Shown: piece by piece, positions 42,245 to 51,712 of the stretch
How the letters are laid out: each line of letters opens with the position of its first letter
Numbering within the stretch: position 1 is the stretch's first letter
Assembly (NCBI RefSeq): GCF_041928815.1
Contig: NZ_JBHFEI010000002.1
Location: 62,001 to 126,000, forward strand
DNA length: 64,000 nt
From: JBHFEI01 sp041928815
Lineage (GTDB): Bacteria > Pseudomonadota > Alphaproteobacteria > Rhizobiales > Rhizobiaceae
Direction of reading: 5' to 3'
Notes under the pieces: model-generated
Database searches by the model: none
What the model saw: only the letters and a program-made list of their open reading frames with translations
Told to the model about the DNA's origin: nothing
Translations under genes and position numbers: made by a program

Positions 42245-45200
42245 CTATTCGGCGGCGAGCGAGGTGATGTTGATCACGTTCGACGGGCCGACCCGGGCGG
42301 GAACCACCACCTTTTCCTTTTCGAGCGCGGCGACCTTCTCCTTCAGTGCCTCGATCTCGTCGGTCTGCGTGGTAACGCGGGTCGTCAGCGCCTCGTTGTC
42401 GAGCACCGGCGCCTCCTCGTCCTTGCCGCCGACGAAACGGCCGAAGATCCAGGCGAGCAGCCGCGACAGGTCGTCCATGATGAGGAAGAAGGAGGGGACG
42501 ACGACGAGGCTGAGCACGGTGGAGACGATGATGCCGCCGATGACGGCGATCGCCATCGGCGCGCGGAACGAGCCGCCCTCGCCGATGCCCATCGCCGAGG
42601 GGAGCATGCCGGCCGACATGGCGATCGAGGTCATGATGATCGGGCGGGCGCGCTTGCGGCCGGCCTCGACCATGGCATGGACCCGCTCCATGCCGTGGCG
42701 CATCATCTCGATGGCGAAGTCGACCAGCAGGATCGCGTTCTTCGTCACGATGCCCATCAGCATCAGGATGCCGATCAGCACCGGCATGGACAGGGCGTTC
42801 TGCGTGATGATCAGCGCCACCGCGACGCCGCCGATGGCGAGCGGCAGCGAGAACAGGATGGTGAAGGGCTGGATCACGTCCTTGAACAGCAGGATCAGCA
42901 CGACCAGCACCAGCATCAGCCCCATCAGCATGGCGTTGACGAAGCTCTGCTGCATTTCGCCCTGCACCTTGGCGTCGCCGCTTTCGGCAAGGCGCACGGT
43001 CGGCGGCAGCTGCGTCTCGTCGACGATCCGCTTGAACTCGGCTGTCGCCGTGTCGAGCGCGGTGCCGAAGGGTACGTCCGAGCCGATCGCCACGACGCGG
43101 TTGCGGTTGTTGCGCTTGATCGAGCTCGGGCCTTCCGCATAGTCGATGTCGGCGACGCTGTAGAGCGGCACGATCGCGCCCGAGCCGGTCTTGATCTTCA
43201 GCGCGCGGATGGCGCCGAGGTCGCGGCGCACGTCGAGGCTCGCCTGCACGCGGATCGGGATCTGCCGGTTGTCGAGCGATATCTTCGCAAGATTGGCGTC
43301 GACGTCGCCGATCGTCGCCACCCGCACCGTCTCGGCGATCTGCTGCGGCGTGATGCCGAGGCGCGAGGCCTCGTCCATGCGCGGGCGGATCTGCAGTTCC
43401 GGACGCGGCAGCGCGCCTTCCGAGGAAACGTTGGCGAGGATCGGCGAGGCGCGCAGCTTCGATTCGAGCAGTCCGACCGCGGCGTTGAGGTCCGCCTCGC
43501 TGGTCGACAGGAAGTTGACGCTGAGGTCGCGCTCCGCCCGGTCGTTGACCTTCGAAATCCGCACGTCCGGAATGGCGCGCACCGCGGCGAAGATGTCCTT
43601 CTCGACATCCCATTGCGGTCGCGTGCGGCCTTCCTCCGGAAGCCTCGGCACATAGGCGCCGAGGATCGGAATGTTGCCGAGCCCCTTGTTGACGATGGTC
43701 TTCAGCAGCGAATGCTCGATGTTGCCCAGGATGACGCGCACCGTCGCGCGCCGCATTTCGAGGTCGCCCTTCGGCGAGGCGCCGCCGAGGATGAAGACGC
43801 TCTTGACGCCGTCAATGTTCTTGACGGCCTTGTAGATCGTGTCCGTGCTGGCGGCGGTCTCGTCCAGCGTCGCGTTCGGCGGCAGTTCCACCGAGAGGAC
43901 GACGCGGGAGGAATCGTCCGGCGGCAGGAAGCTGCCCGGAACCTGCGCGAGCAGCACCACCGAGCCGTAGAGGAAGCCGATGGCGACGAGCAGCGTGGTG
44001 TAGCGCCAGTACCAGCGCCGCGTGGTGCCGGTGACGAGGCGCGTATAGCCCTTCATCAGCAGGCCGTCATTGTCGTGATGGTCGTCGTCCATCCCGTCTT
44101 CGGCGCGCATCAGGTAGGCGGCCATCAGCGGCGTGATGAGGCGGGCGACCATCAGCGAGAAGAAAACGGAGAAGGCGACCGTCAGGCCGAACTGGATGAA
44201 ATACTGGCCGGCGATGCCGGGCATGAAGGAGACGGGCACGAAGACGGCGATGATGGTGAAGCTGGTCGCGATCACGGCGAGGCCGATCTCGTCGGCCGCC
44301 TCGAGCGCCGCCCTGTACGGTGTCTTGCCCATCTTGATGTGGCGGGCGATGTTCTCGATCTCGACGATCGCGTCGTCGACGAGAATGCCGGTGGCGAGCG
44401 TCAGCGCCAGGAAGCTCACGAGGTTCAGCGAGAACCCCATGATGTCCATGATCCAGAAGGTCGGGATGGCGGAGAGCGGCAGGGCGACGGCGGCGATCAG
44501 CGTCGCGCGCCAGTTTCGCAGGAAGAGGAAGACGACGAGGACCGCGAGGATCGCGCCTTCCATCAGCGTGTGGAGTGCTGCCTCGTAGTTGCCGTAGGTG
44601 AAATAGACGGAATCGTCGACCATCTCGATCTGGACATCGGGATTGGCCTTGCGGACGGCATCGAGGCTTTCGGCGACGGTTTCCGAGACGGAGACCTCGC
44701 TCGCGCCCTTGGCGCGGAAGACGGCGAAGGTGACGTTCGGGACGCCGTCGAAGCGCGAGAAGGATTTCGGCTCCTCATAGGTGTCGGTGACGGTGCCGAG
44801 CTCGTCGAGGCGAACGAAGCGGCCGTTCGGCAGGGTGATCGAACGGCTCGCGAGCTCGGGAACGCTGCGCGCGTCGCCGAGCGTGCGGATCGTCTGCTCG
44901 TTGCCGGCCACCTGGCCGCGGCCGGAGCCGAGGTCGATGTTGATGCCGCGCAATTGCTGGTTCACGTCGGCGGCGGTGATGCCGTAGGATTCGAGCTTGG
45001 CCGGGTTGAGTGCGACGCGGATCTCCCGGTCGGCGCCGCCGTAGCGGTCGATCTTGCCGACGCCCGGCTGGCCCTGCAGCGCGCGCTTCACCGTGTCGTC
45101 GACGAACCAGGACAGTTCCTCGAGCGTCATGTTCGGGGCGGAGACGGCGAAGGTCTGGATCGCCTGGCCCTCGACGTCGACCTTGGCGACGATCGGCTCC

Positions 45201-45571
45201 TCGATGCCGGCGGGAAGGTCGCCGCGGATCTTGTCGATCGCGTCCTTCGTGTCCTGCACCGCCTCCTCGGTCGGCTTGCCGATGCGGAAGATGACGATCG
45301 TCTGCGACTGGCCGTCGGTAACGGTCGACTGGATCTCGTCGATCCCGCTGATCGAGGCGACGGCGTCCTCGATCTCCTTGGTGACCTGCACCTCCAGCTC
45401 GGCAGGTGCCGCGCCATTCTGCACCACCGTGACCGACACGAAGGGCGCGTCGATGTTCGGGAAGCGGGTGATCGGCAGGGCGAAGAAGGACTGCAGGCCG
45501 ACGATGACCAGCAGCGCGAAGCCGAGGATCGGCGCGATCGGATTGCGGATCGACCAGGCGGAGAAGTTCAT
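42245..45571 (-). CDS. RND family efflux transporter permease (AcrB/MexB-like)
   Basis: 1108 aa, about 12 membrane spans with two large periplasmic loops. N-terminus FSAWSIRNPIAPILGFALL is typical of the rhizobial branch. The proton-relay motif in TM4 is present (TGILVDDAIVEIENIAR). The C-terminal 55 residues contain a coiled coil (TDEIEALKEKVAALEKEK) and are longer than usual. Start set at 45571, 10 bases after the adaptor gene, because the frame upstream lies inside that gene. Drug or solvent export; substrate unknown. No outer-membrane channel gene is adjacent. Confidence 0.92.
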   Translation of the reverse strand: MNFSAWSIRNPIAPILGFALLVIVGLQSFFALPITRFPNIDAPFVSVTVVQNGAAPAELEVQVTKEIEDAVASISGIDEIQSTVTDGQSQTIVIFRIGKPTEEAVQDTKDAIDKIRGDLPAGIEEPIVAKVDVEGQAIQTFAVSAPNMTLEELSWFVDDTVKRALQGQPGVGKIDRYGGADREIRVALNPAKLESYGITAADVNQQLRGINIDLGSGRGQVAGNEQTIRTLGDARSVPELASRSITLPNGRFVRLDELGTVTDTYEEPKSFSRFDGVPNVTFAVFRAKGASEVSVSETVAESLDAVRKANPDVQIEMVDDSVYFTYGNYEAALHTLMEGAILAVLVVFLFLRNWRATLIAAVALPLSAIPTFWIMDIMGFSLNLVSFLALTLATGILVDDAIVEIENIARHIKMGKTPYRAALEAADEIGLAVIATSFTIIAVFVPVSFMPGIAGQYFIQFGLTVAFSVFFSLMVARLITPLMAAYLMRAEDGMDDDHHDNDGLLMKGYTRLVTGTTRRWYWRYTTLLVAIGFLYGSVVLLAQVPGSFLPPDDSSRVVLSVELPPNATLDETAASTDTIYKAVKNIDGVKSVFILGGASPKGDLEMRRATVRVILGNIEHSLLKTIVNKGLGNIPILGAYVPRLPEEGRTRPQWDVEKDIFAAVRAIPDVRISKVNDRAERDLSVNFLSTSEADLNAAVGLLESKLRASPILANVSSEGALPRPELQIRPRMDEASRLGITPQQIAETVRVATIGDVDANLAKISLDNRQIPIRVQASLDVRRDLGAIRALKIKTGSGAIVPLYSVADIDYAEGPSSIKRNNRNRVVAIGSDVPFGTALDTATAEFKRIVDETQLPPTVRLAESGDAKVQGEMQQSFVNAMLMGLMLVLVVLILLFKDVIQPFTILFSLPLAIGGVAVALIITQNALSMPVLIGILMLMGIVTKNAILLVDFAIEMMRHGMERVHAMVEAGRKRARPIIMTSIAMSAGMLPSAMGIGEGGSFRAPMAIAVIGGIIVSTVLSLVVVPSFFLIMDDLSRLLAWIFGRFVGGKDEEAPVLDNEALTTRVTTQTDEIEALKEKVAALEKEKVVVPARVGPSNVINITSLAAE

Positions 45572-45581
45572 GCGGGATCCC

Positions 45582-46790
45582 TCACTTCGCGACCGAGGCG
45601 GTTTCGTCCTCGGCGACCGGCCTGATCCGGTCGCCGTCGCGGACGAAGGCGCCGGCCTTGGCAACCACCCTGTCGCCGGCCGAAAGGCCCTCGACCACCT
45701 GAACCACGCCGCCATCCTGGATGCCGGTGACGATCTTCACCTGCCGGACCACGTCGTCCTCGACCTTGCGCGCCACCGAGCCGTTGCGGTCGGTGGTGAC
45801 GGCCGACAGGGGCAGGGCGAGCCCGTTCGCCTCCGCCACGACGATTTCGGCATTGGCGAACATGCCGGCCCGCGCGCCGGTGCGGGCGTCGAGCACGATA
45901 TGGACGGAACCGAGGCGGGTCGCGGCGTCGATGGTCGGCGAGACGAGGCGCACCTTGCCCTCGATCGTGCGCGTGCCGCCGGCGATGGTGACGATCGCCG
46001 TCTGTCCCGCATCGACCTTCTGGATGTCGGTCTCCGAGAGATCGGCGACGAGCTCGATGGCGCCGTCGCGGATCAGCGTGAACAGCGGTGTGCCGGCGCC
46101 GCTCGCGACCGCGCCGACCTTGGCGGTGCGCTCGGCCACGATCCCCGCGGCCGGCGCCTTGACGGCGGTGCGGCTCAGCCGGAGGTCGATGTCGTCGATC
46201 TGGGCATCGGCGACCTTGGTGTCGGCCCTGGCGACGGTGATCGCCTGCTCGGCCGAATTCACCCGCGCGCGCGCCGCGGTCGCCGCCGCGCGTGCCTGGT
46301 CCGCCGTGGCGGTCGCGACCGTGCCGGTGGCGGACAGGCGCTCGGCGCGGCCTGCGACCCGCTCGGCCTCTTCCGCATTGGCCTTCGCCTCGGCAAGCTG
46401 CGCCTCGAACTGGGCGATCGCCGCCTCTGCCTTGGCAAGGGTTGCCTGCGCCTGGCTTTTCTGCAGGATCAGCGCATCGTCGTTCAGCGTCGCCAGCGTC
46501 GCGCCTTCCGCCACGCGGTCGCCGATATCGGCGCCGAGCGAGCGGATCGACAGGCCTTCGACCAGCGGCGCGACATAGATCTCCTCGACCGGGCGGATGG
46601 TGCCGCTGGCGCGGACGCGATCGGTGAGGGCGCGCGTCTCGACAGTGGTGACGACGATGGCCGGAAGGGCGGGCTCGGCCTGTTGCGGCGGTGCCGCCTC
46701 CTCGGCGGCGATGGCGGGGGAAAACGCGCCGATCATCGCGCAGAAGCCGAGTGTTACGATCCCGAGTGTGACGATCCGATGTCCTGTCAT
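45582..46790 (-). CDS. efflux RND transporter periplasmic adaptor subunit (membrane fusion protein)
   Basis: 402 aa. Signal peptide MTGHRIVTLGIVTLGFCAMI with cleavage near SPAIAAEE. The lipoyl/beta-barrel halves flank an Ala/Glu-rich alpha-helical hairpin (about 100-180: QSQAQATLAKAEAAIAQFEA), as in AcrA. The start at 46790 is preferred over one 33 bases upstream because it begins the signal sequence and has GGGGACAGG before it. First gene of the pump operon. Confidence 0.9.
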   Translation of the reverse strand: MTGHRIVTLGIVTLGFCAMIGAFSPAIAAEEAAPPQQAEPALPAIVVTTVETRALTDRVRASGTIRPVEEIYVAPLVEGLSIRSLGADIGDRVAEGATLATLNDDALILQKSQAQATLAKAEAAIAQFEAQLAEAKANAEEAERVAGRAERLSATGTVATATADQARAAATAARARVNSAEQAITVARADTKVADAQIDDIDLRLSRTAVKAPAAGIVAERTAKVGAVASGAGTPLFTLIRDGAIELVADLSETDIQKVDAGQTAIVTIAGGTRTIEGKVRLVSPTIDAATRLGSVHIVLDARTGARAGMFANAEIVVAEANGLALPLSAVTTDRNGSVARKVEDDVVRQVKIVTGIQDGGVVQVVEGLSAGDRVVAKAGAFVRDGDRIRPVAEDETASVAK

Positions 46791-47251
46791 GCCTGTCCCC
46801 GCCTGCGGCGACGCCCCTGGCATCCGAGCCGCTCTTCCGTCCGGGGCGCCAAGGGCGCCCGCCGTTGCTTCGTCCGTCGCCGGTGTCGTCCGGCCCCTGC
46901 CTGTCTGCGATATCGGTCCACGGCCCGCGACATTCGTCGCAGTGGCGATGGTGCACGGTCGGCCTCACGCCGGTCTGCGGCGCCCCGCCGCGTCACCGTG
47001 TCATGCCCCTTGGCTTCTGCCTTCTACGATCATTTAGAAGGAGCGGATTTGGCTTGCAAGAGGCAGATGCGATGGTGCCTCACTATTTCTACGCCGTTCC
47101 ATTGTGCATTGCAATACAGCGCCGGCAAGACAGGGGCGATGTGCCTTTTCCGCCACGTCTTTCCGTCGCCTGCAACGGCATCTCCCAAAAGAAAGGGATG
47201 CGCGGCGGGCGGCCGCGCATCCCGGACTGGCGCGGTCCGCCGCCGCCGTCG
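46791..47251. promoter_or_regulatory. promoter region of the RND operon with a perfect dyad
   Basis: About 460 bases without a convincing gene. They contain the dyad CCTTCTA-N8-TAGAAGG at 47020-47041 in an AT-richer island, a likely repressor operator for the efflux pump, and the terminator of the neighbouring binding-protein gene (47187-47223). No linked TetR gene is present. Confidence 0.5.
47187..47223 (-). terminator. rho-independent terminator of the NMT1-type ABC transporter operon
   Basis: On the minus strand GGGATGCGCGGC and GCCGCGCATCCC form a 12-base perfect stem with a five-base loop followed by TTTCTTTT. Confidence 0.85.
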
Positions 47252-48247
47252 TTATTTCAGCGCCGCATCGGTGATCGCATGGGTGAAGGCGCCTCCCGGT
47301 TCCTTGGAGATGACCGGGTCCGAGCCGCCGCCGAGCAGGGTGGCGACCGTGCGCTTGTAGTCGGCGTCGTCCAGCGCGCCGTTCGAGCCGGCGGTCAGCT
47401 TGGCGACCTCGCCCATCATCCGCTTCTGATGCGCTTCCGTCTGGGCGCCGGTGGAATCGTTCTCCAGAACAATGTCGGCGGCCTCGTCCGGATTGGCCTC
47501 GGCATATTTCCAGCCCTTCATCGAGGCACGGACGAACTTGACCAGCTTCTCCTCGAAGGCCTTGTCGGCGAGCTTGTCCTCGAGCACGTAGAGCCCGTCC
47601 TCGAGCGTCGCGACACCCTGGTCCTCGTATTTGAAGGTGACGAGATCCTCCGGCTTGATGCCGGCGTCGATGACCTGCCAGTATTCGTTGTAGGTCATGG
47701 TGGAGATGCAGGCCGCCTGCTTCTGGATCAGCGGATCGACGTTGAAGCCCTGCTTCAGCACCGTCACGCCGTCCGGGCCGCCATCGGTCTTGATGCCGAG
47801 ATGGCTCATCCAGGAGAGGAAGGGATACTCGTTGCCGAAGAACCAGACGCCGAGCGTCTTGCCCTTGAAATCTGCGGGCGTGGCGACGCCGGTTTCCTTC
47901 AGACAGGTCAGCATCATGCCGGACGACTTGAAGGGCTGGGCGATGTTGACGAGCGGCACGCCCTTCTCGCGGGTGGCGAGCGCGGAGGGCATCCAGTCGA
48001 CGATGACGTCGGCGCCGCCGCCGGCGATCACCTGCGCCGGCGCGATGTCCGGGCCGCCGGGCTTGATCTCGACGTCAAGGCCTTCCTCCTCGTAGAAACC
48101 CTTGTCCTTGGCGACGTAATAGCCGGCGAACTGGGCCTGGGTCACCCATTTTAGCTGCAGGACCAGCTTGTCGGCGGCTTCGGCGGAATAGGCGCCGAGC
48201 GACAGGGCGCTTGCCAGAAGCAAGGATGCGAAATGTTTGCTCATCAT
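47252..48247 (-). CDS. NMT1/THI5-like ABC transporter substrate-binding protein
   Basis: 331 aa periplasmic protein with signal peptide (HFASLLLASALSLGAYSAEA, cut near ...AEAADK). The mature start LVLQLKWVTQAQFAGYYVAK is characteristic of the THI5/NMT1 group that binds pyrimidine-type or riboflavin-like ligands. Starts at MMSK (48247) or the second Met. Last gene of an operon with two permeases, a small membrane protein and an ATPase. Lying beside dihydropyrimidinase and preTA, it probably imports pyrimidines or hydantoins (inference). Confidence 0.88.
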   Translation of the reverse strand: MMSKHFASLLLASALSLGAYSAEAADKLVLQLKWVTQAQFAGYYVAKDKGFYEEEGLDVEIKPGGPDIAPAQVIAGGGADVIVDWMPSALATREKGVPLVNIAQPFKSSGMMLTCLKETGVATPADFKGKTLGVWFFGNEYPFLSWMSHLGIKTDGGPDGVTVLKQGFNVDPLIQKQAACISTMTYNEYWQVIDAGIKPEDLVTFKYEDQGVATLEDGLYVLEDKLADKAFEEKLVKFVRASMKGWKYAEANPDEAADIVLENDSTGAQTEAHQKRMMGEVAKLTAGSNGALDDADYKRTVATLLGGGSDPVISKEPGGAFTHAITDAALK

Positions 48248-48259
48248 GGTTCCCTCTTC

Positions 48260-49135
48260 TTATCGTGACGCCTGCCCACCACGGACAGACGGATGCCAGA
48301 AAGTGACGGCGCGCTCGACGAGCGCCACCACCCCGTAGAAGGCCGAGCCGGCGAGCGCCGCGACGGCGATCTCGGCCCAGACCATGTCGACATTCATGCG
48401 GCCCACTTCCGTGGAGATCCGGAAGCCCATGCCGACGATGGGCGTCCCGAAGAATTCGGCGACGATGGCGCCGATCAGCGCCAGCGTCGAGTTGATCTTG
48501 AGCGCATTGAAGATGAAAGGCCAGGCGGCCGGCAGCCGCAGTTTCACCAGCGTCTGCAGCCATGTCGCCGCATAGGTGCGCATCAGGTCGCGCTCGATGG
48601 TGCCGGTCGCCGCCAGCCCGGCGGAGGTGTTGACCAGCATCGGGAAGAAGGTCATGACGACGACGACGGCGGCCTTCGACGGCCAGTCGAAGCCGAACCA
48701 CATGACCATGATCGGCGCGATGCCGATGACCGGCAGCGCCGAGACGAAATTGCCGAGCGGCAGCAGGCCGCGTTGCAGGAAGGGTGAGCGGTCGATGGCG
48801 ACCGCCGCGAGGAAGCCGAGGCCCGAGCCGAGCGCGTAGCCGATCAGCGCCGCCTTGAGGAAGGTCTGGCGGAAATCGGCCACCAGGATCGGCAGCGAGT
48901 TGACCAGCCGGGTCCAGATCATCGAGGGCGGCGGCAGCAGCACCGAGGGAATGGAGAAGCCGCGGACGATCCCCTCCCAGAGGACGAGGATCGTCACGCC
49001 GAAGAGCAGCGGCACCGAGATGCGGGCGATCCGGTTCGCGGCGCGGCCCTCGAAACGCCGGCGCACCAGCCATTCGTTGAAGGCCCAGGCGGAAAGCCAA
49101 AAGAGGACGGCGCCGAGAACGAAGGCGAGGTTCAT
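48260..49135 (-). CDS. ABC transporter permease (SsuC/TauC type)
   Basis: 291 aa, about six or seven spans. Conserved EAA-type loop: RDLMRTYAATWLQTLVKLRL. N-terminus FVLGAVLFWLSAWAFNEWLV contains an extra span. Start 49135 overlaps the upstream permease gene by four bases. Partner of the second permease in a heterodimeric channel. Confidence 0.88.
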   Translation of the reverse strand: MNLAFVLGAVLFWLSAWAFNEWLVRRRFEGRAANRIARISVPLLFGVTILVLWEGIVRGFSIPSVLLPPPSMIWTRLVNSLPILVADFRQTFLKAALIGYALGSGLGFLAAVAIDRSPFLQRGLLPLGNFVSALPVIGIAPIMVMWFGFDWPSKAAVVVVMTFFPMLVNTSAGLAATGTIERDLMRTYAATWLQTLVKLRLPAAWPFIFNALKINSTLALIGAIVAEFFGTPIVGMGFRISTEVGRMNVDMVWAEIAVAALAGSAFYGVVALVERAVTFWHPSVRGGQASR

Positions 49136-50010
49136 GGCGCGATCCCCATCCGTTTCAGCACGAGGCGATGGGCGATGCCGACGATCGCGACGAGCACGGC
49201 GGCAAGCGCCGCCGCCATGAACAGCGCCGACCAGATCTGCACCGTCTGGCCGTAATAGGAGCCGGCGAGCAATCGCGCGCCGAGGCCGGCGACCGCGCCG
49301 GTCGGAAGCTCGCCGACGATGGCGCCGACAAGCGAGATCGCCACCGCCACCTTCAGCGAGGCGAAAAGATAGGGCATCGAGGAGGGCCAGCGCAGCTTCC
49401 AGAAGACCTCGGCCGGCGCGGCATTGTAGGTGCGCATCAGGTCGAGCTGGATCGCCTCGGGGCTGCGCAGGCCCTTGACCATGCCGACGGCGACCGGGAA
49501 GAAGCTCAGATAGGTCGAGATCAGCGCTTTCGGCATCAGCCCGGAAATGCCGACCGCATTGAGCACGACGATGATCATCGGCGCGATGGCGAGGATCGGG
49601 ATCGTCTGGCTGGCGATGATCCACGGCATCAGCGAGCGGTCCATGGCGCGGTTGTGGACGATGCCGACGGCGAGCAGGATGCCGAGCGCGGTGCCGAAGA
49701 GGAAGCCGAGCAGCGTCGCCGACAGCGTCACGCCGGCGTGATAGACAAGGCTGCGCTTCGAGGTGACCGCCTTGTTGACCGTCGTGTCCCAGATCTCGGC
49801 GGCGACCTGGTGCGGTGCGGGTAGCACCGGGCGCTCCTGCGCCATCGTGTTGGCGACGAGATCCCGGGTCGAGAGCGCTGCCCCGGCGCGCGCGGCGCTG
49901 TCGCGCTCGAAGGGGGCGTTGAGGAAGACGGTCGCGACATACCAGGCGACGAGAAGGGCGGCGATCACGCAGAGGACGGGCAGGCACCGTTCGCGCAGCA
50001 CGCCGCCCAT
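49132..50010 (-). CDS. ABC transporter permease (SsuC/TauC type)
   Basis: 292 aa with EAA loop IQLDLMRTYNAAPAEVFWKL and about six spans. Four-base overlap with the following permease gene. Divergent sequence from its partner, so the channel is a heterodimer. Confidence 0.88.
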   Translation of the reverse strand: MGGVLRERCLPVLCVIAALLVAWYVATVFLNAPFERDSAARAGAALSTRDLVANTMAQERPVLPAPHQVAAEIWDTTVNKAVTSKRSLVYHAGVTLSATLLGFLFGTALGILLAVGIVHNRAMDRSLMPWIIASQTIPILAIAPMIIVVLNAVGISGLMPKALISTYLSFFPVAVGMVKGLRSPEAIQLDLMRTYNAAPAEVFWKLRWPSSMPYLFASLKVAVAISLVGAIVGELPTGAVAGLGARLLAGSYYGQTVQIWSALFMAAALAAVLVAIVGIAHRLVLKRMGIAP

Positions 50011-50013
50011 CGT

Positions 50014-50349
50014 TCAAGCCCTCCCGCCGCCGGGCATCAGCATCAGACCCATGGCGAGGATGCCGAGCACGACGCCGGTCGTCTGGACCGCGCTCAGCCT
50101 CTCGCCGAAGACGACGAGCGCGACGATGTTGATCAGCACGAGCTGCACCACGGCCGAGAGCGAGATCGACAGGCCGAGCCCGCCCTCGCGCATCAGCCTC
50201 AGCATGATCAGGTTGCCGACCGTATAGAGGCCGAGCGAGCCGATCAGCACCAGGAGATTCTGGTTGGCGATATAGGCGCGCGACGTGGTGGCTCCGGCGA
50301 TGTAGGCGAGCGTGGCGCAGCCGAGCCAGAGGAGATAGGTGATGCTCAT
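50014..50349 (-). CDS. small four-span SMR/EamA-like membrane protein in the ABC operon
   Basis: 111 aa with four hydrophobic segments: YLLWLGCATLAYIAGATT, LLVLIGSLGLYTVGNLIML, SISLSAVVQLVLINIVALVV and TTGVVLGILAMGLML. Size and pattern (ERLSAVQTTGVVLGI) match small multidrug resistance or half-EamA proteins. Three bases before the permease gene, thus part of the operon. Role in this importer is unknown. Confidence 0.75.
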   Translation of the reverse strand: MSITYLLWLGCATLAYIAGATTSRAYIANQNLLVLIGSLGLYTVGNLIMLRLMREGGLGLSISLSAVVQLVLINIVALVVFGERLSAVQTTGVVLGILAMGLMLMPGGGRA

Positions 50350-50385
50350 GCCATGGGTTCTCCGGGCACGACCCGCAATGCCCGA

Positions 50386-51195
50386 CTATTCGTCATAACT
50401 GTGTCCTGCCCTCAGACCTTCGCGCACCCGGTGCGCGATGGCAAGAAATTCCGGCGTCTCGCGGATGCCGAGCGGCCGCTCCCTCGGCAGCGTCGATTCG
50501 ATCACGTCTGTGACCCGGCCCGGACGCGGGCTCATCACCACGATCTTCGTCGAGAGATAGACCGCCTCGGGGATCGAATGGGTGACGAAGCAGATCGTCT
50601 TGTTCGTCCGCTCCCAGAGCTTCAGAAGCTGTTCGTTCAGGTGGTCGCGGACAATTTCGTCGAGCGCGCCGAAGGGTTCGTCCATCAGAAGCAGGTCGGC
50701 GTCGAAGGCGAGCGCACGGGCGATCGAGGCGCGCTGCTGCATGCCGCCGGAAAGCTGCCAGGGATATTTCCTGCCGAAGCCGGAGAGGTTGACGAGGTCG
50801 AGCACGCGGGCGATCCGCGCGGCGCGCTCGTCCGGCGCAAAACCCATGATCTCCAGCGGCAGGGCGATGTTCTTCTCGATCGTGCGCCAGGGATAGAGTG
50901 CCGGCGCCTGGAAGACATAGCCATAGGCGCGGCGCCTGCGCGCCTCCTCCGGCGTCATGCCGTTGACGGTGATCGTCCCGTGCGTCGGCGTCTCGAGATC
51001 GGCGATGACGCGCAGGAAGGTGGTCTTGCCGCAGCCGGACGGGCCGATGAAGGAAACGAAATCGCCCTTGCCGATGGCGAGGTCGACGCCGGTCAGCGCA
51101 TGCACCGGGCCGTCGCTGGTCGCGAAGGTCAGGCCGAGGCCGCGCGCGCGGATCACGCTTGCCGCCGCATTCCCGTGTGCCGTGGCGCCGTTCAT
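50386..51195 (-). CDS. ABC transporter ATP-binding protein (SsuB/TauB type)
   Basis: 269 aa ATPase: Walker A GPSGCGKTTFLR, Q-loop FQAPALYPWRT, signature LSGGMQQRASIARAL, Walker B LLLMDEPFGALDE and switch His in FVTHSIPEA. The ATG at 51195 has GGGGG at good spacing; an ATG at 51231 would add 12 residues but its GGGAG is too close. Divergent from the cupin gene, with which it shares about 100 bases of promoter region. Confidence 0.9.
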   Translation of the reverse strand: MNGATAHGNAAASVIRARGLGLTFATSDGPVHALTGVDLAIGKGDFVSFIGPSGCGKTTFLRVIADLETPTHGTITVNGMTPEEARRRRAYGYVFQAPALYPWRTIEKNIALPLEIMGFAPDERAARIARVLDLVNLSGFGRKYPWQLSGGMQQRASIARALAFDADLLLMDEPFGALDEIVRDHLNEQLLKLWERTNKTICFVTHSIPEAVYLSTKIVVMSPRPGRVTDVIESTLPRERPLGIRETPEFLAIAHRVREGLRAGHSYDE

Positions 51196-51292
51196 CGACA
51201 CTGCCCCCTGCCTGACATTTTCAAATTGCATGCTCCCTGATTCTGGCCTCAGATGCGAGCGGCGCAACGGGCGCAGGCGCGGAGGACGGACG

Positions 51293-51703
51293 ATGGATGC
51301 AGTGAGCAAACCCACCTGCCACTTGGTCAGGCCGGGGGAGACCTATGACGGCAAGCAGGGCCTCAGCTATTTCGCCGGGATCGCGGCGGAAACGGTGGGG
51401 TCGAAGGGCATCTGCATGCACCTGCTGACGATCCCGCCCGGCGGCAAGGCCAAGGCCCACCGGCACGAAAGCCACGAGACGGCGATCTACATGCTGTCGG
51501 GCGAGGCGCATACCTGGTATGGCGACCGGCTGGAGCACCATGTGATCGTGCGCGCGGGCGAGCTGTTCTACATTCCCGCCGGCGTTCCGCACCTGCCGGC
51601 GAACCTGTCGGACGCGCCGTGCTCGGCCGTCATCGCCCGCACCGACCCGAACGAGCAGGAGAGCGTCGTGCTGATGCCGGAACTCGACGCGCTCGTCCCT
51701 TGA
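51293..51703 (+). CDS. cupin domain-containing protein
   Basis: 136 aa single-domain cupin. Motif 1 KAHRHESHETAIYMLSGEA with two His and a Glu, and motif 2 AGELFYIPAGVPHLPAN with the last His, form a metal site. GGAGGACGG precedes the ATG. The only plus-strand gene between the ABC operon and dihydropyrimidinase. Catalytic or binding role unknown; may act on a pyrimidine breakdown product (inference). Confidence 0.85.
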   Translation: MDAVSKPTCHLVRPGETYDGKQGLSYFAGIAAETVGSKGICMHLLTIPPGGKAKAHRHESHETAIYMLSGEAHTWYGDRLEHHVIVRAGELFYIPAGVPHLPANLSDAPCSAVIARTDPNEQESVVLMPELDALVP

Positions 51704-51712
51704 GGCCATGCG

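Noticed and set aside
42677..45625. 982-aa plus-strand open frame opposite the RND permease
   Set aside because: Shadow of the RND gene, with His/Asp/Arg-rich sequence and no recognisable fold.
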